Source: Nostoc piscinale CENA21 (GTDB lineage Bacteria; Cyanobacteriota; Cyanobacteriia; Cyanobacteriales; Nostocaceae). Taken from it: DNA of 64,000 nt. Made by a program: the position numbers and the translations under genes. This document shows positions 28,122-37,480 of this stretch, in pieces. The first letter of the stretch is position 1; every line of letters starts with the position of its first letter. Location: contig NZ_CP012036.1 in NCBI RefSeq assembly GCF_001298445.1, positions 3,067,351 to 3,131,350 on the forward strand, given 5' to 3'. Under the pieces are notes generated by a model that ran no database searches, had not been told where the DNA came from, and was given only the letters and a program-made list of their open reading frames with translations.

Positions 28122-28322
28122 GTGGAACCTAAAATTAACTGCGCCCAAGCCTGCGTTAATGGTTGTATTTTAGGGGATAAATGCCCCAATATCGAGTTTA
28201 GAGAAGCAGCCTCACAATTCATTAAAGAGACTTCTTTAGACGAAATGCTGGCTATTGCGGAAGAACGTCTGCGTAAAAAGATGATGGAACCGCCAAAATG
28301 GGTGCTACCGGAAGACGCTTAA
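28122..28322 (+). CDS. Conserved small protein with a Cys-rich N-terminus
   Basis: 66 residues from GTG 28122, chosen because aagagga ends 8 nt upstream; the TTG at 28116 is too close to it. Four Cys lie within the first 21 residues (CAQACVNGCILGDKC), which could bind a metal or form disulfides. A helical acidic/basic C-terminal half follows (LDEMLAIAEERLRKKMM). I do not recognise a family with confidence. Confidence 0.6.
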   Translation: MEPKINCAQACVNGCILGDKCPNIEFREAASQFIKETSLDEMLAIAEERLRKKMMEPPKWVLPEDA

Positions 28323-28384
28323 TTATTGAGCGATAAACCGAAATTCGCTAATCAGGGTCTTGTTTTCTTAGAGGAAATTGGTAA

Positions 28385-28440
28385 GGTGTGTTACGGCTTC
28401 AGCCTAACGCACCGCTAGATGATGGTGCGTTAGGCGCTCG
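28385..28440. repeat. Palindromic dispersed repeat
   Basis: A near-perfect palindrome ggtgtgtta-cggcttcagcc-taacgcacc (28385-28413) is followed by a partial inverted copy ggtgcgttaggcg. This gtgcgttaggcttc-type unit is a common mobile-like spacer repeat in cyanobacteria. It lies in the 28323-28604 spacer, which otherwise holds no gene. Confidence 0.65.
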
Positions 28441-28604
28441 TATCTAGTTTTTGTGATGAATTAACTCACAATCTGCGCCTAACAAACTCTACGAGAATTT
28501 TATTTTTATAAATAACCTCTGAGCAGTTGATTAATTGCTAGGAATAGCTTAAACATACTGGCATAGTTAGATCAATTAACGGTGGAGCCTTCGTAGAAAT
28601 AACT

Positions 28605-29348
28605 ATGTCAGAACTAGCAATCAGCACTTCATGGGTGAAGCTTTCACAAAATAATTTGCAAATTTCGGCTTACTTGGCGCAACCACAAGAACCCGGTACT
28701 TATCCCGGAATTGTGGTAATACAAGAAATTTTTGGTGTTAATAGCCATATTCGAGATGTGACCGAGCGAATTGCCAAGTTAGGGTATGTTGCGATCGCAC
28801 CTGCGTTGTTTGATCGGTTCGCTCCCGGTTTTGAAACGGGTTACACCCCAGAAGATGTTGAAGTTGGCAGAAAATACGCTTGGGAGCAAACTACAGCATC
28901 ACAATTACTCAGCGATATTCAATCAGCCATTGATTATCTCAAAACTCTACCCCAAGTCAAACAAAACGCCATTGGTTGTATTGGCTTTTGTTTTGGTGGT
29001 CATGTAGCCTACCTAGCGGCTACTCTCCCAGATATCAAAGCTACTGCATCTTTTTACGGTGCGAGGATTACTAATAGCACACCGGGAGGTGGTGCTGCTA
29101 CTTTGACGCGGACTCCAGAAATTCCCGGCACACTCTACGCCTTTTTTGGAATGGCAGATGCCAGCATTCCCAAGGCACAAACTGAAGAAATTGAAGCAGA
29201 GTTAGAAAAATACAAAATTCCTCATCGTGTCTTCCGCTACGATGGAGCTGACCACGGATTTTTTTGCGATCATCGTGCCAGCTATAATCCAACAGCTGCT
29301 GCTGATGCTTGGATTCAGGTACAACAATTGTTTAGTCAATTGAACTGA
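28605..29348 (+). CDS. Dienelactone hydrolase family protein
   Basis: 247 residues, alpha/beta-hydrolase fold. Cys nucleophile in GCIGFCFGGHVAY (the G-x-C-x-G-G motif of dienelactone hydrolases), Asp in GMADASIP and His in GADHGFFCDHRASYN. It is probably a cytosolic esterase or lactonase of unknown substrate. ATG start; monocistronic, followed within 3 bp by a strong hairpin. Confidence 0.88.
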   Translation: MSELAISTSWVKLSQNNLQISAYLAQPQEPGTYPGIVVIQEIFGVNSHIRDVTERIAKLGYVAIAPALFDRFAPGFETGYTPEDVEVGRKYAWEQTTASQLLSDIQSAIDYLKTLPQVKQNAIGCIGFCFGGHVAYLAATLPDIKATASFYGARITNSTPGGGAATLTRTPEIPGTLYAFFGMADASIPKAQTEEIEAELEKYKIPHRVFRYDGADHGFFCDHRASYNPTAAADAWIQVQQLFSQLN

Positions 29349-29350
29349 AC

Positions 29351-29393
29351 GTCATTTGTCCTTGGTCATTGGTAATGACCAAGGACAAATGAC
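29351..29393. terminator. Perfect 20-bp inverted repeat with a 3-nt loop
   Basis: gtcatttgtccttggtcatt (29351-29370) is exactly complementary to 29374-29393. It starts 3 nt after the stop codon of the hydrolase gene and could end its transcription. The sequence class (gtcatttgtc/gacaaatgac) recurs at 2281-2345 and 30487-30529, so it is also a dispersed repeat. Confidence 0.7.
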
Positions 29394-29452
29394 CAATGAC
29401 CCATCTCAAAATTCAGTGGTCATAGCTAAATAACAATTAATTTTCATTAGTC

Positions 29453-30355
29453 ATGAATTCCGAATCGAAACTTTCTCAAAAAGCCAATTCGTCGTTTACA
29501 ATGGACGATTTTGCTCAAGCACTAGAAAAACACGACTACCAGTTTCAAAAGGGACAGGTGGTTCACGGTAAAGTGTTCCAGCTTGACCCAGATGGTGCTT
29601 ATGTTGATATTGGTGGCAAGTCGTCGGCTTATATTCCCCGCGATGAGGCTTCTTTGAGAGCTGTTACCGATTTATCGGAGGTACTGCCTTTACATGAAGA
29701 ATTAGAGTTTTTGATTATCCGCGAACAAGATGCAGAAGGTCAAGTAACTCTTTCTCGCCGACAGTTAGAAATTCAACATATCTGGGAAAAAGTCGCGCAA
29801 ATGCAAGAAAATTCCCAGACGGTAGAAGTCCGGGTAACAGGTGTGAATAAAGGTGGTGTCACCGTTGATTTTCAATCTTTGCGCGGGTTTATTCCGCGAT
29901 CGCATTTAGCAGAACGTGATAACTTAGAAGCACTCAAGGGTCACACGTTAACAGCTGGCTTTTTGGAAGTAGACCGCAACAATAAAAAACTTATTCTTTC
30001 TCAACGTTTAGCAACTCGTTCGAGTAATTTCAGTTTGTTAGAAATTGGTCAGCTAGTTGAAGGTAAAGTAACTGGGATTAAACCATTCGGAGTGTTTGTT
30101 GATTTAAATGGCATGAGTGCCTTGCTACATATTAAGCAAGTCAGCCAAAAATTCATTGAATCTCTCGAAAAAGTCTTTCAAGTCGGTCAAACAATTAAAG
30201 CTGTCATTATTGACTTGGATGAAGGCAAAGGTAGAGTTGCCATTTCTACAAGAATTTTAGAAAATTTCCCTGGCGAAATTCTAGAAAATCTCGATGAAGT
30301 CATGGCTTCAGCCGAAGCACGCGCTCATCGTGCGGCAAATAAAGCTGCTGAATAG
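29453..30355 (+). CDS. S1 RNA-binding domain protein (ribosomal protein S1 type, Rps1b-like)
   Basis: 300 residues with three S1 motifs at about 34-105 (GQVVHGKVFQLDPDGAYVDIG), 120-185 (VEVRVTGVNKGGVTVDFQSLRGFIPRS) and 200-270 (GQLVEGKVTGIKPFGVFVDL). It lacks the six motifs of E. coli S1 and resembles the short cyanobacterial S1 proteins. It likely binds mRNA on the 30S subunit. Which of the two cyanobacterial S1 paralogues this is cannot be settled here. Confidence 0.85.
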   Translation: MNSESKLSQKANSSFTMDDFAQALEKHDYQFQKGQVVHGKVFQLDPDGAYVDIGGKSSAYIPRDEASLRAVTDLSEVLPLHEELEFLIIREQDAEGQVTLSRRQLEIQHIWEKVAQMQENSQTVEVRVTGVNKGGVTVDFQSLRGFIPRSHLAERDNLEALKGHTLTAGFLEVDRNNKKLILSQRLATRSSNFSLLEIGQLVEGKVTGIKPFGVFVDLNGMSALLHIKQVSQKFIESLEKVFQVGQTIKAVIIDLDEGKGRVAISTRILENFPGEILENLDEVMASAEARAHRAANKAAE

Positions 30356-30486
30356 CTGTTCTCGCGTTTCCTAGCCTACTAAGGTACAAATTTTTTATCT
30401 GTTTCCATCTGCGTACATCCGCGTTTATCTGCGGTTAATTATTCTTGCTTGTACCTTAAACAGATCAGCTTTAATAAGTCCAAAAT

Positions 30487-30529
30487 AGTCATTAGTTATT
30501 TGTATTTCCAAAGGACAAATGACTAATGA
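30487..30529. repeat. Inverted repeat downstream of the S1-protein gene
   Basis: gtcattagttatttgt pairs imperfectly with acaaatgactaatgac around the centre tttccaaagg. Same repeat class as 29351-29393. The preceding spacer also has a tatctgcgtacatccgcgtttatctgcgg-type spacer repeat (about 30400-30437). Confidence 0.55.
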
Positions 30530-30571
30530 CTAATGACACTCTCAACCAGAGATGTTTACTTGAAATCAACA

Positions 30572-31057
30572 TCAGTTTAATAAAGATTTTTCTAAGCGAT
30601 AACTCTTTCTAAGTTCCTGCAAAGTTTCTTCTGTAAAGGCAAATTTAATTAAAGCAATTAACTCCCCCCAACTTTGCAAGTTATGTTCAGAAATAGTTTG
30701 CCAAAACTCATTGATAAAAAATTCTGTCCACCATTCAGGCGCTTGCTTTCTGTAAGCATAGTCATGTTGTTTCCGCCACCGCCTACGCCATTTAACAAAC
30801 TCAGCAGGTGTAGGTGGTTCTACGCCTAAAATCGGCGGAAAATCAGCATAACTCACAAACCTACTTACACCCTTTGCATGGATGTAAACTACATACCGCC
30901 AGCATTCGATTGTATGTATATCACCAAAGCCAATGCGAAACATCAAACAAATTGCTTCTTCTGTGACAAATCTTGCTAGTGAATTAATAGATAACGATTT
31001 ATGAACAATTTTTGATGCACGGATGACAAGTGTCCTGGGCTTGAGTGATGATACCAT
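30572..31057 (-). CDS. Hypothetical protein
   Basis: 161 residues from ATG 31057 (MVSSLKPRTLVIRASKIVHK). The frame is open further up to 31201, but starting there would leave only 14 bp to the divergent XRE gene and no room for promoters. The sequence is basic and rich in Trp/Arg (EFVKWRRRWRKQHDYAYRKQAPEWW). No domain recognised. Divergent pairing with a small XRE regulator might mean shared control. Confidence 0.5.
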   Translation of the reverse strand: MVSSLKPRTLVIRASKIVHKSLSINSLARFVTEEAICLMFRIGFGDIHTIECWRYVVYIHAKGVSRFVSYADFPPILGVEPPTPAEFVKWRRRWRKQHDYAYRKQAPEWWTEFFINEFWQTISEHNLQSWGELIALIKFAFTEETLQELRKSYRLEKSLLN

Positions 31058-31215
31058 GAAAATATCTGTAACTTCGGTAGAATGAACCCTATCGGTGTTT
31101 ACAGTATGCTTTTTGTAAACAATGCGATCGCCTTTCAGTTTTGCAGGCCGGAAGGCGGTCTTTTTATAGAGTATAATTATTAAAAGACTTATACCAGTCA
31201 ATTGTCAACTAACTT

Positions 31216-31428
31216 ATGGGAATGATTCGCCTGAAGATTCGAGAGTTTGCTGCGGAGAAAGGCTGGACGCTGAAAGAAGTCTCTGACCGTTCTGGTGTAG
31301 TTTACAGCACTCTCAGAACTTACGCGCGATCGCCGGGACTAGCAACTGTAGATTTTACAGCCATTCAAAAGTTAGCCAGGACTTTTGATGTGATGATTGA
31401 GGAATTGGTCGAAGTTGTTCAAGAATAA
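31216..31428 (+). CDS. XRE-family helix-turn-helix regulator
   Basis: 70 residues forming a single Cro/C1-type HTH: helices around LKIREFAAEKGWTLKEVSDRSGV and the recognition segment VVYSTLRTYARSPG, then AIQKLARTFDVMIEELVEV. It is small enough to be a stand-alone repressor or antitoxin-like protein. It is divergent from the hypothetical gene at 30572. Confidence 0.8.
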   Translation: MGMIRLKIREFAAEKGWTLKEVSDRSGVVYSTLRTYARSPGLATVDFTAIQKLARTFDVMIEELVEVVQE

Positions 31429-31449
31429 AATTTCCGACTTCAGATTTTG

Positions 31450-31557
31450 TCTCAATAATTCTGCAATGTTATGGAGATTCACGAAAATTGCTGTGTTCCT
31501 AGCCAGGCTAAGTAAAGAAGAAAGCATACTAGGAAACACAAGTGCGATCGCACCATG
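31450..31557. pseudogene. Vestige of a second GT4 glycosyltransferase gene
   Basis: The segment tctgcaatgttatggagattc...actaggaaacacaagtgcgatcgcacc aligns to two separated parts of the glycosyltransferase gene at 32590-32760 (tctgcaatattgtagggattc... and actaggaaacaccagtgcgatcgcacg), with an internal deletion. It is too short and diverged to be coding. It lies in the 31429-31767 spacer before cysC; the rest of that spacer holds no gene. Confidence 0.65.
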
Positions 31558-31767
31558 AAGAATTGTAGGAGAATGCCTCCAGAAATCTGTAAAACATAGT
31601 TAATCCTCAACAGCCGTACTTCTGAATCATTATCTTGGCAAACTAATTGTTTTAAGATACAATTTCCGCCTTAAGGAAGCAGGTTTATATACTTCTGCAA
31701 TTGGGGTATTATTCACAGTTTTTGCTATTTTATTCCCGACTTTTTGGAAATCTATTCAGGCGGAATA

Positions 31768-32337
31768 ATGAAAAATTTAGGATTTACTTTGTGGTTTACT
31801 GGACTTTCTGGTGCTGGCAAAACCACAATTTCACAAGGTGTTGCATTGGAATTAAAAGCAAGAGGTTCTCGTGTCGAAATCCTCGATGGGGATGTAGTGC
31901 GGACTCATCTATCTCAGGGTTTAGGGTTTAGTAAACAAGACAGAGATACAAATGTCTGTCGGATTGGATTTGTTGCTAGTTTGTTGAGTCGTAATCAAGT
32001 TGTTGCTATTGTTGCAGCAATTAGTCCTTTTAGAGACAGCCGCGCTCAAGTCCGGCAGATGAATGATAACTTTATTGAAGTTTATGTCAAAGCATCTTTA
32101 GAAGCTTGTGAACAAAGGGATGTCAAAGGATTGTATGCTTTAGCGAGAGCCGGAAAAATCCCAGAATTTACAGGAATTGATAGCCCCTATGAAGAACCTT
32201 TAAATCCAGAAATTGTTTGTAATACTCAGCAAGAAAATATTACAGAAAGTATTAATAAAGTTATCAAATATTTAGAAACAAGGGAATATATTCGAGCCAC
32301 TTCAGTTAGTAGTGAAAAACCCAGTTTGACAGCATAA
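31768..32337 (+). CDS. cysC: Adenylylsulfate (APS) kinase
   Basis: 189 residues from ATG 31768; the upstream in-frame ATG 31744 lacks an RBS and adds a non-family tail. P-loop GLSGAGKTT (about 11-19), the DGDVVR segment binding APS, the basic SPFRDSRAQVR region and the conserved C-terminal TGIDSPYEEP. It phosphorylates APS to PAPS for sulfation or sulfate assimilation. Its place beside a polysaccharide locus suggests, without proving, sulfated glycans. Confidence 0.92.
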   Translation: MKNLGFTLWFTGLSGAGKTTISQGVALELKARGSRVEILDGDVVRTHLSQGLGFSKQDRDTNVCRIGFVASLLSRNQVVAIVAAISPFRDSRAQVRQMNDNFIEVYVKASLEACEQRDVKGLYALARAGKIPEFTGIDSPYEEPLNPEIVCNTQQENITESINKVIKYLETREYIRATSVSSEKPSLTA

Positions 32338-32457
32338 TTGTAGGGTTTAATATTATTGCATTCCTATTTGATATGTGAACAACAGAGATAAGGGAGACAA
32401 GGATGACAGGGTAGACAAGGGAGAAAGATGTTTGTAAATCATTTAGGATTTCTATAT

Positions 32458-33552
32458 TCACAAATAGCGTGCTAAAACTTCAGCAGTAGCTTTTCCTGTG
32501 TTTTCCCAACTAAATAAATTTGCTCTGGCGATACCTTTAATAGAGAGATGCGATCGCAATTCTGAATTTGTCGCCAGCAATTGCATCGCTTCAGTAATTT
32601 CTGCAATATTGTAGGGATTCATTAAAATTGCGGCATCCCCAGCAACTTCAGGTAAAGACGAAAGGTTCGAGGTGATGACTGGTGTACCGCAAGCCATTGC
32701 TTCTAGAACAGGGAAACCAAAGCCTTCCCACAGACTAGGAAACACCAGTGCGATCGCACGATTAATAATACTGGGTAATTCTTGATAATCAACATAGTTG
32801 AGAAACTTGACTTGATGAGTGATACCTAATTCCTCAACTTGTAATTGCAAAATAGGGGTGTAACGTGCATCGGTTGGCCCTGCTAACCATAGTTCATAAT
32901 CTTGATGGTTTGGGAGTGCAGCAAAGGCATTCATCAAGCGTTGTAAATTTTTATAAGGGTCTTGCCGACCAATGTAGAGAAAGTAGTTGCGAGTTGGTAA
33001 ATTGAGATGACGAAAATGGGTGCGATCGTGCGCTAAGGGAATAGGAGTAATTTTACTAGCTGGAATTTGGTAAAAACTAACAATATCATCAGCCGTAGCT
33101 TGAGAATTACAAATAATATGCTGTGCTTGTTTTAGGACTTGGGGAATATAGTAACGATGATATGGCGTTAGTGGTGAAAAGCGTTTAGGAAAGCGCAACG
33201 GTATTAAATCGTGAGACATCACGACAAAACGACAGTTACTATATAGAGGTGCTTCCGGTAGAGGCGAAAATAAAAAATGCGATTTTAATTCCCTATAAAT
33301 TTTAGGTAATTGAAACTGCGTCCACAATATGCGGTTAAAATGCCCTTTTGTACCATCAGCAGGAGTCAGATTATTTGGTACAGAATAGCAATTAAACTCA
33401 GGGTAATTATAGGCAGTTAATAAAGTAGGATTTAGAGATTTTAAATAAGGAAAAAGATTTTGGGCATAGTTACTGATGCCTGTTGGTTTAGCTAAAAGTA
33501 TCGATAAGTTAATAATTAGCTGATGGGATGAGTCATTCTCTGTTTTATTCAT
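32458..33552 (-). CDS. Glycosyltransferase family 4 (GT-B)
   Basis: 364 residues. The C-terminal GT4 donor domain carries YIGRQDPYKNLQRLMNAF and the signature FPSLWEGFGFPVLEAMACGTPVI (E-x7-E). The N-terminal half holds the acceptor domain (MSHDLIPLRFPKRF). A cytosolic, membrane-associated enzyme adding sugars to a lipid-linked glycan, mannosyl- or rhamnosyl-transferase-like. It is the last gene of the minus-strand polysaccharide locus. A fragment of a paralogue survives at 31450. Confidence 0.88.
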   Translation of the reverse strand: MNKTENDSSHQLIINLSILLAKPTGISNYAQNLFPYLKSLNPTLLTAYNYPEFNCYSVPNNLTPADGTKGHFNRILWTQFQLPKIYRELKSHFLFSPLPEAPLYSNCRFVVMSHDLIPLRFPKRFSPLTPYHRYYIPQVLKQAQHIICNSQATADDIVSFYQIPASKITPIPLAHDRTHFRHLNLPTRNYFLYIGRQDPYKNLQRLMNAFAALPNHQDYELWLAGPTDARYTPILQLQVEELGITHQVKFLNYVDYQELPSIINRAIALVFPSLWEGFGFPVLEAMACGTPVITSNLSSLPEVAGDAAILMNPYNIAEITEAMQLLATNSELRSHLSIKGIARANLFSWENTGKATAEVLARYL

Positions 33553-33591
33553 TCAAATATTTTTGCACAAGAAAAGCCCTTAACAATCACA

Positions 33592-34443
33592 CTAGCTCTG
33601 ATGTGGATATCGCCTCAAATAGATTAACACACCATTTATTTTTCCTAATGCCATCTGTGGTTTAATCGGGAATAAAATGAAAGAATACAGAATTAGTCTA
33701 GCTAATCTAACTATTTGTACTGTTTTATTTGTATATTTTTCTAATGTTAATAAATAGCTGTATGTGCTGTATTTAAGTTTCAGGAACATATTGCGATTGG
33801 TAATGGAAGAAGGCTGATGAATGACACTAAATTTTTTTGTGACTGCTACCAAATACCCTTGTTGGGCATAACGTCTACAAAAATCAAAGTCTTCATAATA
33901 AAGAAAGTATGCTGGATCAAATAAAGGTATTTCTGAGAAGTTGCCTAAATTAATAATTAAACTACAGCCCGAAACCCAATCACAAGTAATGTAATCTATA
34001 TCTGTATTTGTTAACATATCTTGGCTGAAAATAACACCAGTAGCAGGAATAAAATTACCACCGCCAAACCAGACTTCACCTGTAGGTGTATAAATTATAG
34101 AACCAATAATTGATAGTTCAGAATGAGAATCAAAAAATATCTGGGCTGTTGCTAAAGAATTTTCTTGTAAATAAGCATCAGGGTTAATTATCCAAATAAT
34201 TGCTTGCTTATTTTCTTGATAAATATATTTTATACCCAAGTTACAAGCCTGACCAAAACCAATATTAGTTTCAGCATGGATAATCTGCACACATTGATTT
34301 CTGAGACTATTAATCTCAGTATCATCAGAGGAATTATTGACAATAATGAGTTTATAATTACTGTGATTACTGGAGGGTAACGAATTAATTAATTTAGTTA
34401 ACAGATTAGTCGAGTAATAGTTAACTGTTAAAAAGTAAATCAT
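33592..34443 (-). CDS. Glycosyltransferase family 2, rhamnosyltransferase-like
   Basis: 283 residues from ATG 34443, which overlaps the stop of the upstream nucleotidyltransferase as ATGA. GT-A fold: VNYYSTNLLTKLINSLP, donor-binding DD motif region IINPDAYL, acceptor/base region FDPAYFLYYEDFDFCRR. The C-terminus has one or two hydrophobic helices. It resembles WbbL/RfbF rhamnosyltransferases, which fits the adjacent dTDP-rhamnose genes. Confidence 0.85.
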   Translation of the reverse strand: MIYFLTVNYYSTNLLTKLINSLPSSNHSNYKLIIVNNSSDDTEINSLRNQCVQIIHAETNIGFGQACNLGIKYIYQENKQAIIWIINPDAYLQENSLATAQIFFDSHSELSIIGSIIYTPTGEVWFGGGNFIPATGVIFSQDMLTNTDIDYITCDWVSGCSLIINLGNFSEIPLFDPAYFLYYEDFDFCRRYAQQGYLVAVTKKFSVIHQPSSITNRNMFLKLKYSTYSYLLTLEKYTNKTVQIVRLARLILYSFILFPIKPQMALGKINGVLIYLRRYPHQS

Positions 34444-35515
34444 GTCAGTTCGATGTGACAATCATCACCAATCAAAAAGCGCAAAGCTTTAGGACGGCGG
34501 GGAGCAATTGTTAATTCTGCTCGTTGACCAATAACGCTATCAATAATCCGCTGGTCAATTCCAGCAATTTTAGCACCTTCTAAAATTACGCTATGTTCTA
34601 CATCGGTGTCGATGAGGGTGGTGTTATTAGCAATGCTAGTATAAGGGCCAATAAAACAATTTTCTAAATAACAATCGCTACCAATAATCACTGGGCCACG
34701 AATTGTAGAATTAATAATTCGAGAATTAGCACCTATTTGGATTCGCCCAATAATTTGGCTTTTCTCATCCACTTCACCTAGATTAGATGTCGTTAAATAA
34801 GTATCTAGAATTAAACGGTTAGCTTCTAATAAATCATCTTTTTTCCCAGTATCTAGCCACCACCCGTCTAAATTACAAGCTAAAACTTGTTTTTGCTGAT
34901 TGATTAAACATTGAATAGCATCGGTGATTTCTAACTCGCCTCGTTGTGAAGGCTGAATTAAAGAAATCGCATGATGAATAATGGGAGAAAAGAAATAAAC
35001 GCCTACTAAGGCTAAATTTGATGGGGGAATTTTCGGCTTTTCAATTAATTGCAATACTCGCCCGTTATCATCAACCTTAGCTACACCAAAAGCACTAGGA
35101 TTAACAACTTCACGTAAAAGAATTAACGCATCTGGTTGTTGTTGAGTAAATTTTTCCAGAAAAAAACTTAAATCGCCTTGCTGAATCAAGTTATCGCCCA
35201 GATACATAATAAAGGGTGAATCTGCTAAAAAAGAACGAGCGATCGCCACTGCATGAGCTAACCCGGCTGGCTGGTCTTGTAAAATGTAAGTAATCTTCGC
35301 TCCAAAAAGTTTGCCATCTCCGGTTTTGCTTTGTACTTCTTTCCCCGTTTCTGGCTGATAATAATTCCAATATCTGTAATCCCGGCCGCCACCATTTCTT
35401 CAATTCCGTACCATAGAATTGGTTTATTGGCAACGGGAACAAGTTGTTTTGCGCCTGTATAAGTGAGTGGACGTAGACGTGTGCCTTTACCGCCAGAGAG
35501 AATTAGTGCTTTCAT
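34440..35515 (-). pseudogene. rfbA: Glucose-1-phosphate thymidylyltransferase (long RfbA/RmlA type), broken by a one-base deletion
   Basis: N-terminus MKALILSGGKGTRLRPLTYT is the nucleotidyltransferase signature. The frame is lost at 35353, where the expected codons for ISPETGKEV have only two C instead of three. The rest (TYILQDQPAGLAHAVAIARS..., MYLGDNL) is open in the next frame to a C-terminal left-handed beta-helix (IQIGANSRIINSTIRGPVII). Restoring one base gives 358 residues. It makes dTDP-glucose, the first step to dTDP-rhamnose. It overlaps rfbD at its start and the next GT2 at its end (ATGA). Confidence 0.85.
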
Positions 35516-36406
35516 AATGATCCAGATTTAGAGAGCCATTCTTGGAGCATGAGTCTCAGGCTGTGTCGCCAATAAGCTGGGTGAGTTCCTAAAACTTGTG
35601 ATATTTTCCCACAAGCCAGCACAGCATAAGCAGGGCGACGGGCTAATGTGGGGTATTCGGCGGTGGTAATGGGGATAATGTTCTGCACTGTGAGAGGAAG
35701 GCCTAATTGTTGAGCTTCTTCTAAAATCGCCACAGCAAAATCGTACCAGCTAATTACGCCACTGTTGGTGTAGTGGTAAGTGCCGGCAATTTCTGGTGTT
35801 AATTGGGGGATAATTTGGGCGATGACCCCAGCAATATCTCGCGCCCATGTAGGACTACCAATTTGGTCTGTAACTACCCTGATTTCTGGACGTTCTTTAC
35901 CCAGTCGCAGCATCGTTTTGACAAAGTTACTTTTACCAAAGCTGCCATAAACCCAAGCTGTGCGGAGAATAAGGTGATGGGGAGTTGTTTGGGTAATTGC
36001 TATTTCTCCTGCAAGTTTAGTTTTCCCGTAAGTATTTAATGGGTTAGTTGCGTCAGTTTCTTTGTATGGCTGACTTTGTTGACCATCAAATACATAATCT
36101 GTGGAAATATGAATTAAAAACGAGCCAAGTTCTGCACTTTCTTGGGCAATGATTTCCGGTGCTGTTGCATTTACGGCTGTAGCTAGTTCCGGTTCAGTTT
36201 CAGCTTTATCTACAGCAGTGTAAGCCGCAGCATTAATAATGATTTTTGGTTGGATCTCTCTGATGATTTGGCGTAGAGTATCAGGTTGAGTCAGGTCTAT
36301 TTCAGGGCGTGCAAAGGCTATGATTTTGTGTTGCGGGGTCAAGATTTTTTTGTAGTTCTTGACCGACTTGACCGTTACTACCCAGCAATAAGATTGAATC
36401 ATTCAT
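35512..36406 (-). pseudogene. rfbD: dTDP-4-dehydrorhamnose reductase, frameshifted near the start
   Basis: ATG 36406 gives MNDSILLLGSNGQVGQELQK, the Rossmann dinucleotide-binding motif, and the frame then breaks at seven T on the plus strand (36345-36351; six expected). Continuing in the next frame: ILTPQHKIIAFARPEIDLTQ, ISTDYVFDG, the YGKTKLAGE catalytic Tyr/Lys, and a normal C-terminus. Corrected length is 297 residues. It performs the last step of dTDP-L-rhamnose synthesis. It overlaps rfbA by 4 bp. Confidence 0.88.
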
Positions 36407-36440
36407 AGACTTCTGCACTTTTAAATGCCTGAACGTTGCT
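36297..36440. repeat. Direct repeat copy 1: rfbC 3' end / rfbD 5' end junction
   Basis: The sequence from the rfbD start into the upstream 40 bp (coding for a relic of the RfbC C-terminus, FKSAEVYE-stop) is repeated, diverged, at 37481-37620. The two copies flank the glycosyltransferase gene 36468-37398. Confidence 0.75.
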
Positions 36441-36467
36441 ATTCTGCAAAATTTCAACCATATTAAA

Positions 36468-37398
36468 TCATGTCCAAGTTTTTCCAAGTTTACCTTTTAA
36501 ACCATGATAAGTTCCCAATAGACAAGCCCAGAGTTTGAGATATTTATGCTCCAAATTCAAATCATAAAACATAATCCAAAACATAGTACTCAGCATATAT
36601 TTTATCCGCCATAGTACACTTGTTAAACGATAATAGCCTTGAGCATAACGAGTTTCTAAGTAAGTATGATTACGACAGATATAATAGTGCCGTAAAGCTG
36701 AGTATTTTTGTATGTAACGCTCTTTTTGGAGAAAATTTATTTTAATAGGATTACCAAAATTGTGATACATGATGGCTTGAGGGACAATCAGATTATGGAA
36801 ACCTTGTTGTTTTAGTCGCAAGCCGTAATCAAGGTCAACACCATCAATGAATAAATCTGCACGAGGATAACTAATTTTTTTGGCTGCATTCAAAACGATT
36901 AATGAACCAGAAGTAATAGGTGAATCGCATTCATAATATTGCTCCTCACTTAAAGGTTTATAAGCAAGAAAGCGATATTGATCAAATATTGCTCCATCAA
37001 CGCTTTTATTACTTCTCTGATCAAATGCGGCTGGCGCAAGTATCCCAATTAAATAATCAGACTTAGTAAGAGTTTTGTAAGTACTTATAAGTCTAATTAA
37101 ACAATCTTTATGGGCTACACTATCCTGATCAAAAGCCCATAAGAAATCATAGTCTTCCTCAATTGCCCATTTAATTGCCAAAGTTAGTCCTGCACCAATT
37201 CCTATATTTTCGGGATGAAACTTGACGATAATATTTTCTTGATTTGCAAGATGAAGTAAAGGTTGTTGTATGGAGTTATCTACTATGAGTAGCTTATCAA
37301 CAGCTATAGATTGATTAAAAATTGCATTAATACAATTTTTTTACTGCTGTTGAATCTTCATAAGCTGTTATGTAAGCTGCTATTTTGTATTGCTCCAT
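36468..37398 (-). pseudogene. Glycosyltransferase family 2, inserted between rfbC and rfbD, frameshifted
   Basis: From ATG 37398 (MEQYKIAAYITAYEDSTAVK) the frame breaks at seven T on the plus strand (37336-37342; six expected). It resumes as NCINAIFNQSIAVDKLLIVDNS and HPENIGIGAGLTLAIKW, then DFLWAFDQDSVAHKD, GSLIVLNA and DLFIDGVDLDYGLRLKQQG, the GT-A motifs of rhamnosyltransferase-like enzymes. Corrected length is 309 residues. Its flanks are duplicated rfbC/rfbD ends (36297-36440, 37481-37620), so the gene appears to have been inserted. Confidence 0.82.
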
Positions 37399-37480
37399 TA
37401 TTTACTTTGCCTATACTTATTCATGTTTTATCCTCAAGTTATTTTCATGGATGACCTCAAAAATAGCTTTTGCAACAGTG

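Noticed and set aside
31058..31201. N-terminal extension of the hypothetical protein at 30572
   Set aside because: Would leave only 14 bp to the divergent XRE gene, with no room for promoters; no RBS.
31744..31767. Upstream ATG as the cysC start
   Set aside because: No RBS; adds residues absent from the family; ATG 31768 fits better.
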